Of a stretch of DNA of 64,000 bases, positions 24,531-36,600 are shown one piece after another. The position numbers and the translations under genes are program-made. The first letter of the stretch is position 1. The number at the start of each line of letters is the position of its first letter. The notes beneath the pieces are model-generated. The model was not told the DNA's origin and ran no database searches. It saw nothing but the letters and a program-made list of their open reading frames with translations. Source of the stretch: Xiphias gladius (Eukaryota > Chordata > Actinopteri > Istiophoriformes > Xiphiidae); the NCBI RefSeq assembly GCF_016859285.1, contig NC_053417.1, positions 10,863,206 to 10,927,205 of the forward strand, written 5' to 3'.

Positions 24531-27500
24531 ATGAGCAGCGAGGCCGAGACACAACAACAACCGCCGCAGCCTGCTGCCGATGCGGAGAGCCCATCCAGCC
24601 CGGCAGCCGCAGCTTCCGCGGGGGATAAGAAGGTCATCGGTAAGACTACGGGAAATTAGCTAGTTAGCTAACTTAGCTAACGTGGCTTGGGACCCAGTAG
24701 ATGCGATTCGCAAAAGCGGTGGCTGTTAATCTTAACGGGTCGCTGGTTCAGTTAACCGTTGGATATTTACGTTATTCGGACACTGTCGTCAACTCTCACA
24801 GCATATTTGAAATTTGCAAAGGGCCACATAAACGTTAATTTTGCTCACAGGGCATCTTACATTTCTTTTGATTTTTGTTAATTTGTGGGGTGTCTGTAAA
24901 GTAGTGTTTGATCTGATTAGGGTATCGACGATTAGGTTTTATCTTTAAGCAAAGTTAAAATGAATTTATTTTTGTTGTCAACATTCAAAAAATTAGTCCT
25001 AAAATTTCAGTTGGAAGATGGATCATATTATCAGTTGTAGATTTACCTCTTTATCACTGCTTGGTAATTTATTTTAATATCACTTGTAAGTTACTAAAAG
25101 TGTGTCTTAGATGGGAAATCACTTTCAGATGAGAGTATGCGATTGGTTAACCGGTTCAATTTTAGTCGGTAATTTCTTCTGCTCGCCGGCCTCCTAACAT
25201 TCAGTATCCGTCATTGGATCCCATGTTGCCGGTTGGCCGTCTCATGCACGACCGTTGAAGTTGTTTCCAGCTGTTATCAGGACCCGTGTCTGTATGCCAA
25301 CGTTAGCGTCACTCTTTACAAAATTTTTGGTTGTCGGGCAACAGTAGTTGACATCGGGACGTGAGAAAGTTAACGTTAGCTGTAATGTTCCAGTAGTTAA
25401 TCTCACATCATGGTGGAACACGAAGTTATTTCATACTGCCCACCTAACAGGCTGCGGCTGCTGTCGTCGAACGCAAGCTAACGTTAGCTGCTTGCCTTCC
25501 CTTTGTTCACGCGAAAGAGCCTATTTGCACGATGGTGTATTTTTCTCCAAAATACCCGAAACACATACACAAACACACTTTTGTCCAGTGTAGGTGGCGA
25601 AACGATCACATCAAGTCTGGTTTCTAGAAACAGTAGAATATATCTGTCAACAGTTGTCGAATTTTGCTCGAATTTAATGGCTATCATTATGGCCTAACCA
25701 CTTAACAGCGATGTTAGCTCGTCGGCTAACAAACCCATGTTAGCCTAGCCGCTAGTGTTAGCTATTTACATGGCTGAAGGGGCCACCCAAAATGTCCGCC
25801 GTATCAGCCCACGGATTTGTTTCGCAATTTGGTCGTTTGTTCGCCGAAAAAATTTACAACAACAGCGTATTTCTTTTTATTCGTACAAAACCTTTGGTCA
25901 CAGTCAATGCTGTCCAATGTGTCACGGTCATTTCCGCTCGCTGGCTCTGATCCATCCACATGGTTGAGACCTAGTTAGCTACATAGCTATGCTAACGAGC
26001 CAGCTGGGCTCACTGCTTGCTAACCTATCCGGGCGCGACTCTACCACGTGTGAACGCTCATGCACACAGCAATGCGGCTTAAAATGGGGCAGTAGGTCTG
26101 TAGGAGTTGAACTTTGAAATGTTGTCGGCGACCACGTCATACTATATCATTGCTTAAGCCATCCTTGAAAGGCTTTACTACAACAGCTCCGTAAGAAAGA
26201 AGCATTGGTAATGCGGGTAATATGACATCTTTAGATCCACATGAGAAATGGTGTGGTCATTACTGGCTTATAGTTCTCTTTGGTCATGCCTCATACCAAG
26301 TCCAGCTGGCAAAGGGCACCTCTAAACATCGGGATCTATAAAAAGGGTGACAGTTGGGAGTTAAATATAACTTCCACATTATCTGTGGCCTTGGTTAGTT
26401 TTTCATCATCTGTCGTTATTTGATTCCTTTACTGTTTCTCATTCGTAGAAGTCCGTTTGAGAAGCTTCTTTGAAGCTTTCCATTTATACACAGTATGGTA
26501 TCGTAACAGTGTAACATTAAAAAGGAAATGAGTCAACCTGAAACTTACTTAATAATTTAGTTTTTTTTTTTTTATCTGATCTATTTGCAGCAACAAAAGT
26601 TTTGGGTACAGTCAAATGGTTCAACGTCAGGAATGGATATGGTTTTATCAATAGGTAAGTGGCCACCACCCCCACCCTTGCTTTCTAAAGACCCTGATAT
26701 CATTTGTGTGTGTGTGTGTGTGTCTGTGTGTGAGTGTGTGAAGGAACATTCCCAATCCTATTATGGCTTTGACTTGCTTACAAAGCTGGCCAGACGATTT
26801 GTCTGCTGGTCTCCATACTGTTGTTACGGGCAGTACTTAATGAATCCCTTAGACTTGCTAGTTTAGTTGCAATCTGTCGAGAGATACATTTTTGCATTAT
26901 GTGGCTCAGCAGGATACTGCCGGCTAGATGTAACTGAGAGCGGTTTTCTTCCTTTGTTTAGGAATGATACAAAAGAGGACGTTTTTGTACACCAGGTAAG
27001 TTGTAGGTAGTTATATTCCCTTTTTATTTTTTTTAAACAATCATGAACATAAAATCTCACATTTGAAATCTTCATGGTTTCAGACAGCCATCAAAAAGAA
27101 CAACCCGAGGAAATACCTTCGCAGTGTTGGAGATGGAGAAACCGTGGAGTTTGATGTAGTTGAGGGAGAGAAGGTAAACTACACTTTGGTTGGTTATTCA
27201 GTTTTGTGACTAGCTCCAAAGTTCTGACTTTAATTCGCAGCTTCTAAAAAATACATCCTATTATTTGTTGTGCCGTAGATCGTTAATTTGAGGTAATTTA
27301 ACCCCCCCCCAAAAAAAAAACCCAAAAAAACAATTTTGGTGTGCACAGGGAGCAGAGGCGGCAAATGTCACCGGCCCAGGAGGTGTTGCAGTCCAGGGAA
27401 GTAAGTATGCCGCTGACCGGAACCGCTATAGGCGCTACCCCCGAAGGAGGGGCCCTCCCCGTGGTGGAGACTATCCAGAGAACTACCAGAGTGACGGAGA

Positions 27501-28763
27501 GGGTGAGCCCGGCAGCGGAGGTCGTGACAAAAGCAGCAGAGAAGGGGGAGAGAGTGCCCCTGAAGGAGACTCGCAGCAACAGCAGCGCAGACCCGCTTAC
27601 CCTGGCAGACGGCGCTACCCGCCATACTTTGTACGTAGACGCTACGGCCGCCGGCCCCCGTACACCAACGCACCACGCGGAGAGATGACTGAGGTACGCT
27701 GTCACAGGGCTACTATCCTGAAGCAGGCACCCAGCTGTCCCATAAGTCGGGACCCTTTATGTTTATGTCATACTCGACTTTAAACACTCTCCTTTCTAAC
27801 ACTTACGTGGTTGTGAACAATTAATCTTGGTGTATCGGGGGTCTCGCCAATATCTTGCAAACTGACTCAAATAGGCCCCTCAGCTACGTCAGAGCTACCT
27901 GATGTTACACTCGTATCATTCTCAACATAAAATGGCAACCTGGCCAGTTTCGGTATAAGTAAGGACCGTAGACAACATAAAAAATGTTCTAAACTGTGTT
28001 TGCCCGCGTATTGACTCTGGAAAGAGCTGTGTCAGTTGGTGTTTGATCTGTTTGCTTTCAGGGAGGTGAGGGTGACGAGAGCCAGGGAGGTCCAGACCAG
28101 GGCAACAAACCAGTGAGGCAGAACTACTACAGAGGCTTCCGACCAAGGTTCAGACCAAGGTTTGCATGTTGGCTTCATTGACGCAGGGCTGCAATAATAG
28201 GAGAGTACAGTATTGGGCTGTCTGGATCCTAGCCTTGGGTCCACCCAATGACATTTGCCTTGTAAAAAGAACCTTTTTAATAGTAAATAGATGCCACCTG
28301 TTGTGGCCAGAGAAGCTCTCCTTTTATTGCAGCCTAAACTCAAATTGCAGCTGTGCATCCAAATTTGGCTTATGTACTCTTTTTGACAGCAGTTGTCTTG
28401 TGACTATAAAATTGCATCTTGTCTCAGTAGATGATGTGTTCTATGCATGATATCTCAGCTTCTTAGTCACTGTGTACTTGATGTTTGCTTACAGTTTCTT
28501 TCTTTTTTCCTGTTTACTTAAGGGGTCCACCCCGTCCCAGACCGGTGCGGGACGGTGAGGAGGACAAGGAGAATCAGGGCGGCGAAGGTGGACAAAACCA
28601 ACAGCCCCGCCAGCGGCGCTATCGCCGTAACTTCAACTACCGCCGCAGACGCCAACAGACTGGTGGCAAACCCAGCCCGGAAACCAAGGAGGCCAAGACA
28701 GGAGGTGACCCATCTGCAGAGAAAACGTCCGCTCCCGAGGCCCAGCAGGGTGGGGCTGAGTAG
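24531..28763 (+). CDS. ybx1: Y-box binding protein 1
   Basis: YB-1 packages mRNA in cytoplasmic mRNPs, represses translation and also acts in the nucleus. Seven coding exons, 24531-24639, 26591-26654, 26962-26995, 27084-27173, 27349-27693, 28062-28159 and 28523-28763, sum to 981 bases, or 326 residues. The N-terminal Ala/Pro-rich region is followed by the cold-shock domain (about residues 37-110): [20 protein letters not shown] with RNP1, EDVFVHQ with RNP2, then [20 protein letters not shown]. The C-terminal tail alternates basic/aromatic islands ([53 protein letters not shown]) with acidic, Gly/Gln-rich stretches, the hallmark YB-1 arrangement. The start is the first ATG after the GC-rich leader. 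It neighbours ppih, as in human 1p34.2. Confidence 0.98.
24655..26590 (+). other. ybx1 intron 1
   Basis: This intron is unusually rich in TTAGC/GCTAA motifs, for example TTAGCTAGTTAGCTAAC at about 24656, AACGTTAGC at about 25301, 25374 and 25484, and a cluster at 25711-26000. It is also CG-rich over the first 1.5 kb, suggesting the promoter-associated open region extends into the intron. Frames up to 81 codons look like chance. Confidence 0.5.
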
Positions 28764-29640
28764 GAAGCAAACTGCCCACCGGCACCTACCATCTTTTACC
28801 ATCGTCCGGGTGAGTCTGTGGCCTCATCGTGGCTGATCTGGGTTGGTCTTCATCATTTCCAGTAGCTGTAGCTGCATAAATGATCAGATTCAGATTCAAC
28901 ATCTGGTGATGACAGTAAAAGATACTGACAGTAAATACTGGGAAACTTAAAACATTAAAGTTCATTCATTAGTTGCCTGATTTCCCCAAAGCAAGGCTGC
29001 TTAGCTTGTCATTTTCACTTTTTTGGCTCTGTAATGGATGATCCAAAGCATGAGGTAATGCAGTGGATTTGATAAAGCAAACTGTCTGGCACCATAGAGC
29101 CCACTCGCTATTGTCTCACTTCTATATGAGCAGTAGCTTTGGGCTTTGGATTCTTTTTCTGCTATCTGGTGATGATGCACATTTTCAGGCAACTCATTCT
29201 GTAGCAAGCTACATGACTGAGCCCACGATTGAAAATGTCAAATGAAAATCCAGCATACAGAAACAATGGACTAATTTTCCAATTTTCTTTTTTTACAGTT
29301 TTTTTGTCAACAAGAAGAAACATCAAACAAGATCTGAGCAATAAAGATTCGACTTGACGAACGTCACAAGCTTGCACCATGCATTTGACCAGATTACCAC
29401 CGATTGCCTGCAGAATCTATGCAGACTTGTTTTTTTTCCATTATTTTTATGTGACAGCTACAAAACGTTTTGGGGAAACAGCAAATGTTTTTCTAAATCT
29501 GTCCTAAGTTTTTACACCAAATGGTTTTTAAAGAAACAAAGGAATTTGATATCTGGTCAGTTTGACATTTTTAAATAACTTTTTATGTATTCAAACATTT
29601 TAACAAAATGCAAGCTCAAATAAAAGTCCAGAAACCAGAA
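28764..29640 (+). other. ybx1 3' UTR with an intron and conserved-looking blocks
   Basis: The final intron lies wholly in the 3' UTR: donor after CATCGTCCGG (exon ends 28809, GTGAGT follows) and acceptor TTTTTTTACAG ending 29298. The junction is 46 bases past the stop, inside the usual limit for escaping nonsense-mediated decay. The exon segment before the donor (CTACCATCTTTTACCATCGT) and blocks after the acceptor (CAACAAGAAGAAACATC, GAGCAATAAAGATT, TTGACCAGATTACC, GATATCTGGTCAGTTTGACA) resemble mammalian YBX1 3' UTR, where an autoregulatory YB-1/PABP element is known. AATAAA signals are at about 29340 and 29618. Confidence 0.65.
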
Positions 29641-29896
29641 AAAACTGTCTAGTGATGACTTTATTTGGGTTTTCAAGTATACTCTGAAAAATGGAAAAAA
29701 CCACAGAATTTGTTTTCTTTCAATTACAGAATAGATGGTTAGGTTGGATTGTCTTTTCATTTCATATATTAGATAAATTACCTTGTATGGTGCAGCAAAT
29801 GTTATTTAATCAATTAGATGTAGTAATGCCACAGTAGGCTATATCATAGACTACATTATAAAATGGCAAATGTTTACCAAAACATGAAAGCGAAAT

Positions 29897-29932
29897 GTAG
29901 GAAATACACAAATGTAGGAAATACACAAATGA
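29897..29932. repeat. Two-copy 19-bp tandem repeat
   Basis: The unit AAATGTAGGAAATACACAA occurs twice head-to-tail, between the ybx1 and arhgef16 3' ends. Confidence 0.8.
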
Positions 29933-30304
29933 CTTTTACATGCAACTTCTCACACCATAGTGTATTTAGACAATATAATTATATTTTGTACCTCCTAGAT
30001 TTGAAATAAAATCTAGGGCTGCATCTGAGGTTCATTATTTAGTACATCCAGTAAGTTAAAATTTACATTCACACAAGGAAATAACAGGGTAGTGCTGTAC
30101 AAGTTGAGTAACCTACTGTTGGCCAATAAATCCTGCTGCTCCAAGTGTCTCATTTATTGGCTACACATACAGTATAGAAGGTGGACAAAACACCTCACTA
30201 TACAACGGCTCTGCTACAAATAGTTTTGTTGAGATTTAACTTTTCATTCAACCTGATGGCCATGTTGTAAAATAACTGGTTTGGATAGTCTGACAGTGGA
30301 GAGC

Positions 30305-30397
30305 AACATGAAACATGGGCCCTGGCTGGAATCAAACCAAGAACCTCATGGTTCAATTGTATACATCTTATACCACCGGGGCACCAAGATGGCACTA
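30305..30397 (-). mobile_element. tRNA-derived SINE remnant
   Basis: Read on the minus strand, the head GGTGCCCCGGTGGTATAAG carries a box A-like TGGTATAAGATG, and about 40 bases later GGTTTGATTCC matches the box B consensus. This is the internal Pol III promoter layout of a tRNA-related SINE. The sequence is too degenerate to fold as a working tRNA. It lies in the 3' flank or UTR of arhgef16. Confidence 0.55.
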
Positions 30398-30628
30398 ATG
30401 TCCACTTTTAATGCTGAACACATCCTAGAAATGTCTTTAAGTCTGTTGGTAATGGACTTCTGGACCACTGTTACAGTAATTGTTTTCCTGTGTCCAATGT
30501 AATTCATCAGCACTGCAGTCTCAACAAAAACTGAACATAATGAGCATCACAAATCATCTGGAGGGGATTTCTGTTAGTGTCCATGCCCCTGTACATCCTG
30601 ATTCGATAGTATGGCGGTGGAGAGGCAC

Positions 30629-33600
30629 TCAAACATTGGTCTCTTTGCGCAAGCGCTTCATACGTTGCACGTTGTTCTCCATGGCAGTAGGGTTGGTGAT
30701 CTCTGTGGCACAGCTAGCAGGAAACCAGCCTCTCTCTCCGTCTCGCATTCTCTCCCCATAGCACCAGGCTAGAAAGAGCAGACAGTTCGAGTTCTGATAT
30801 GAGCACTCCTGAATGCTTTTAAGTGAATTGTAGAGGACAGGACACTGACTTAGCTGGAAGGTCTGGATTTGAAGTTTGTGTTACAGGTCGTGACAACCAG
30901 GGTCTCACCTTCCTCTTTCTGTAGGACGATGACAAGCTCAGCTTGTTGCAGCCCCAGCTCGTCTGGCTCCTTTGGCATGTAGGCTTTGGTGGCCTCATAC
31001 TGTGGTAGACCTGAAACACATTCCCATAATGCTATGTGGTAGATAAAACCAAAGCTTCTATGTAAGGTAGAGTATATTTTCCTGGATTCCATGTTTCTGT
31101 TTTCAGCACTTAGTGTGTGGTTCTTCATATTGAGCTGCCGTGAAAACTTGGGAAGCCTGTTGTACTGTAACAACACATCCTGTGACACATATCTGAATAT
31201 CACAGGCCAATCGCATTACTTCCTGGTATGTATCATTTTCCCTGAAAAGGTACACCCTTGATAAGGATATCAAATGTCAAGAAATACACATACTCTAAAC
31301 TGTAGTCATTACACAAACACCCATTGTTAGTGCTTCCTGTGTGATGGTTTTGTTTTTAATATGCCATAGACCCCCGTTTATGGAGTATTAAAAACAAAAC
31401 CTCTACCAGCAGTATCACAAGGGCGTGTAATTGTATGAACGAGATCACCGCTTTAATTTCTAAAAGATTTTGTTTACTATCCAAAATACTGTGTGTTCTC
31501 ACATACTGGACACTAAAGCCCGATCTAATGGAATCTGAATGATTGCTCCACTTCTATGTTTTGAAATCTGTACCATGGATGTCCAAGGCACATTTGTCAC
31601 ACACAGTGGCTTCAAAAAGTGTTAAGACCCCTTCATCTTTTGAACACTTTGTCTTGTACATTTTATTCTATTTTATTTTATTTTATTATCATTTTTTCCC
31701 ATCAATCTACATTCAACCTATAATGACATAGTAAAAACGTGTTTTTAGAACTTTCTGCATATTTATTAAAAATCAAAAACTGAGGTCTTACTGACAAAAG
31801 TAATTCAGACCCTTAGTTCAGTACTTTCTAGAAGCCCCTTTGGCAACAATTACAGCTTTGAGTCTTCTTGGGTGAGGCTTTAGAAGCTTTGCACACTTGG
31901 AGTTGGGCAGTTTATCCCATTCTTCCTAGTGGATCCTCTCAAGCTCTGTCAGATTGGATAGGAAGAGTCTGAACTGCCATTTTCTTGGTCACCTCTCTGA
32001 CCAAGGCCCTTCTTACTAGATTACTCAGTTTGGCTGGACAGCCAACTCTAGGAAGAGTGACACTGGTTCCAAACTTCTTCCATTTCACAATTATTGGGAC
32101 CACCGTGTTCTTGGGAACACTCAAAGCTTTGGAAATGTTTTTATACCTTTGCCCTGATCTGTGCCTCGCCACAATTTTATGGCGGAGGTCTACAGAGAGT
32201 TCCTTGGACATCATGGCTTGGTCAGGGTTCACACAGATCAAGAAAATGTTAGGAAATAGGTCGAAAATCTGGAAAAGAAGGGAGCAACCATGTCTGATGT
32301 GTGTGTGTGTGAACAAGATTGGTGGATAATAAACATGAACATGTGTTTTCTGATCAACACACTGCATTACCCAACTGTTTAGGGCCTCCATGACAAATTA
32401 ATCATTTACACTTGAGAGGAAAGAACAGATTTTTTTCATTAGGAGGTCACTTTTCATGATTACACATACACACTGAAAACTGAGGTCAAACTCAGAGTTA
32501 GTTCAGTATCTTTCAAAGAATGACATCCTTGGTAAATAAAACGTGCAAACCTACCATCTGTACGATTGAAGACACCTGCCTGCTTGTGCTCTGTAAGAGC
32601 CACTATCCAACGAGCTCGGTCCACCCTTGGCAACAGAGACAAAAAAAAAAAAAGCATTGTTAAATACAACTCTAGACCCAGTATGGTCCACTGTACATGT
32701 AATAAGACAAAAAAAATGAGGTTTTTTATGACTGATCTAAACATATGGGATGATTTTAGGTTGGAGTTTAGACTTCTGTCAGTAGAGGGAGCCAGACACA
32801 AAATATTAGATGCGGTTTCCAGGTCATGCAAAGGAATGTGTTTTTGACAACATGACAAAGATTCCCGGAGGCATGCGAAACTATGACAATACACATTCAG
32901 AGACAGAATAGAGTGTTTTTCAATTTATGTACGAACCAATACGTGACAGAAACGCAGTCAGGAGTGTCTATTATTCAAGATGAAACTGTACCTACTGTCA
33001 TCTTATAGTACTTAAATCTTTTGTTTTCAAATATAAATTCCCTCTTGGGAGATACTAACTGAATTAATTAGGTACAGTGCATGGCTGATGGAAGATGAAC
33101 GCAGCTGTACCTGGACTCAGCCACCAGGGAGATGTGCTCTGCTCTGGCCTCGCTGTTCCTGCTCATCAGCAGTTTGAAGGAAAGGTAGTAGCTGGAGCTG
33201 TTCTTGGCAGGCGGAGACGTCCGACCCTCAGCATCCTCCCCGACCTCCACCTCGACATTCTCCAGTGTGGCGTAGTCCATCACAACAAAGCTCTCTTCAC
33301 TGGATACACAAACAGTTTTTACTTATATTTCAATTTTTAGCCTTTTTCTCTTTAATCAGATAGACAAATTTTATTCTGTGGCAGCAACATGCGGGAAAAA
33401 TCCCAGAAATAATGGTGCTTTAAATGACAATTTTCACATATTATAGTTTAACTAAACCCCGCTGCAATTTTACTGTGTATGTGTATATATTGTAGACACA
33501 CAAAAGGCAAAGCAAAGCACATTTCTTAAGACCAGGTCACAGTGTCGACTTTACAACCCTCAAAATGACTCCAGTGTTGTGGGTCAGTCCTTCCTCTGAG

Positions 33601-36600
33601 CTGACATTGTTTGTTTTCTCCCTAACTCAAAACAGAAAGCTGTAGTCAGTTGAGCTGACATGCTGAATGCAAGATTGAGGAATCTCAAGAATGCACGCAC
33701 CGCATCCATACTCTCTACTTTCTCTGTCCCCTTCCTCTGTTTCTCATGTTCCCAGTCAGCCAGCAGCTGACCCTACTTAGTGTCCACGGGAGTCACCAGG
33801 AAAGAACCCCAAAGTTCATGAAATGCTCCATAAACTGGTTGCGATTCTGAAGCTTGTCTTCTCTAGCTGGCTGTTTAGCAGATTCACAACTAGGTTCTTT
33901 TTCATTCTAAAAAGTGATTTGTTCTGTGAAAGAAACTTTAAGGCTAGAAATTCACAATACATGATGTCCAACGATTAAAACCATAAGCTTCCTGCTCTGG
34001 TTTCATTATCTCTAATGCCACTGCAACTCTTCCACACGACACTATATTTGACAACCTGGAGAATATTTACTTATATTTTTATTGTTTATAATGAAAATCT
34101 GTCAGTTATGTGCATCAGTTTTGTAAAACCCTTTTTCTGTAGAATATTATGTTAGAATTTAAGGCAATAATAATCAAAACACACTGTGTATTTTAGACCC
34201 ACTTACCTCTTCTTCTTAGTAACGATCAGTACGTCATTGAAAAGAAACAGGTAGTAGCTCCTGTTGCTGAAAGCCCTCCAGATGCTGAGCTCCTCAGTGG
34301 AGACGGCAAGCTCGCCACGCTTTTTCAGCCACCGCGATGACGACACCAGAGGAAAGGGCTGTGAGGACACAAGATTTATCAGGTTAGAAAACTGGACCAA
34401 GATGTTTTCTTCTGCACTGGATCTGTATTATTACTACACAAGGAAAGGAAGTCCCATTATGTTCCTTGCCCTTCATTTTCACACCCATAACCAACATTTT
34501 ACCCAAAATGTCAAACCCTGTGTACGCTACATTGACTGTATTCTTCTTTAAGGGTGTTTTTGCAGAAAAACATACTACGGTCGCTCTTACCTTGATTTTA
34601 CCAAAATCCATATGTTTCTGGATGGTGTACATCTGCTCTGTCCTCTCCATCCGCCTCGCTCCATCATTGCAGCTGGTGACCAACTGTTGAGGTATTCATC
34701 ACAACAGTGACAATAATGACTATCAAGACCTTAAAAACACATCAACGTCATAGTCCAATTTCACTTTGGAGATTCAGCACACCGCCGAGCTGTTCTCAGC
34801 ATCTCTAACCTTGCTGATGGCATGCAGCGCCCACACAGCAGCAAAGTACTCCGCTGTCCTGTCTGGAGTTTTCTGGCAGATTGTCTGTGAGGTGAAAACA
34901 AAAGGTATGAAAAGTACCAGTCGTTTACTTCTGTAGGTAGATCCACCTTAAGCACCACTCTACATGACATCAATCTGAATATGTAGTTCGTAAATCATTA
35001 ATAACTTACTGATCATTAACTCTAGTACTCTATATATAAACACATACTATATATACACTATTTGTATATGCAAAGTTATAGTTGTGTATATATACACGTG
35101 ATTCTAAAAAAAAAAATTGAATTTGACATTTGAAAATACAATTGTTTTATAAAGATGGATACAGTTGAAGAACAGAGAGATGATGTGACAAGTACAAACT
35201 TCAATTAGACTGACATGTAAAGAGCCACCTTTATGGAATGACAGCCATCTGATGGAATACACTTTAGGAGTAATAGTTAATATGGCTCTCAACCTGCCAG
35301 CCATGAACACAGAGGGGTGATGATTTTATTTTGTCAATCAAATTTTTTTTTTCCATAAATGATAATCCAAATAACAAACAAACATTTATTACATATATTT
35401 GTATCTATAATTATGTTTTTAATTGATCTTTTAGAAAATATGTATTTTCAGCTGTTATGTGTCTTCCAATCAACACAACACACCCTTGAATGGCAGAGTG
35501 AAAACCATAATTTAGTCAGAAAATTCCTCAGATGGAAGGAGATTAAGAAGGCTGTAACAAGGGAGCTTCCAATTCAAGCTGAGATGGGGCTTTGCTGAAT
35601 AACTTCATATTTTGGGAAATCCGTGGATTTTCTTATTGAACAATACTATATCACATTATCGTTTAAAAGAGGCTGTCAAAGTTTTGAGGTGGTGTGCATC
35701 TGACCCTGATTTTGTGCCTAAAAGATTAATATTAAGGTTTAGGGTGTAGGCTTCTAAAGGCTGAACAACATACTGTACTTTACTCCAGCAGGGTCCAAAA
35801 TGAGTTTTCAAAATCTGAAAAAAGGTGGCTCGAATAATAATGATTTTTACAGATTTCTTCAAGCCCATCATTACGCTGATCAATTTAAAAAGTTAAATAA
35901 ACAAAAATACTTAGATAATATTCTGCTGAAAGTCTTCATAGAGGCATATGTTAAACTCAAACCATAAGACCATCAAAACTCTATATGGGTTTATTACATA
36001 CACATTATAATTAATTTTATAAGGTTATGCAAATATTTCTCCGCATTCAAGTCAAGGTGACAAAGTAGTAATGCAATGATTATACTGATTGTATGTGCCT
36101 TGGCATATTCGAATAAAAGGGGAATTTCCACAAGAGAAAAAAGGAAAAGTCCCTCAGTCTTCAGCCATACACATGCTGTGACAAGGCGCTGCTTAATTTT
36201 TAGGTTTGAGAGCTGTGCATCTAGGAAAGTAAAGGTTACACTGACATCAAGCAGCAGCGGCAGTCTGGTGACTCGCTGCATGGGAAGGATGAGGAACGAG
36301 ATCATGGGGAGGCCTCCGCATTCACTGCTCCCTTCAATTTGCTTCAGTGTCTCTTTGAACACAGTGTTACTGGTCCTTGGAGACACAAAGAAAAGGGGAA
36401 ATTCAGCTAATTCTGCCACATTACTGTGGAAACCTAACAGCACGTTACAGCTGGTTCTGCTACTCACAGCAGCTTCTGCAGCGTCCTCTGCTGGAAGGTC
36501 TCGTTGGAGCAGTAGACAATGTAGGGCTCAAAGTGGCGGGCAGCATGGTTCTGAACAATATCGCTAATGTCCCGAATCACTGGGTTGTCATAGTGACGCC

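Noticed and set aside
30305..30397. Functional tRNA gene
   Set aside because: Box A and box B are present but the stems do not pair, and the sequence looks like a degenerate SINE head.
36076..36567. 163-codon plus-strand frame
   Set aside because: Antisense to two arhgef16 DH-domain exons.
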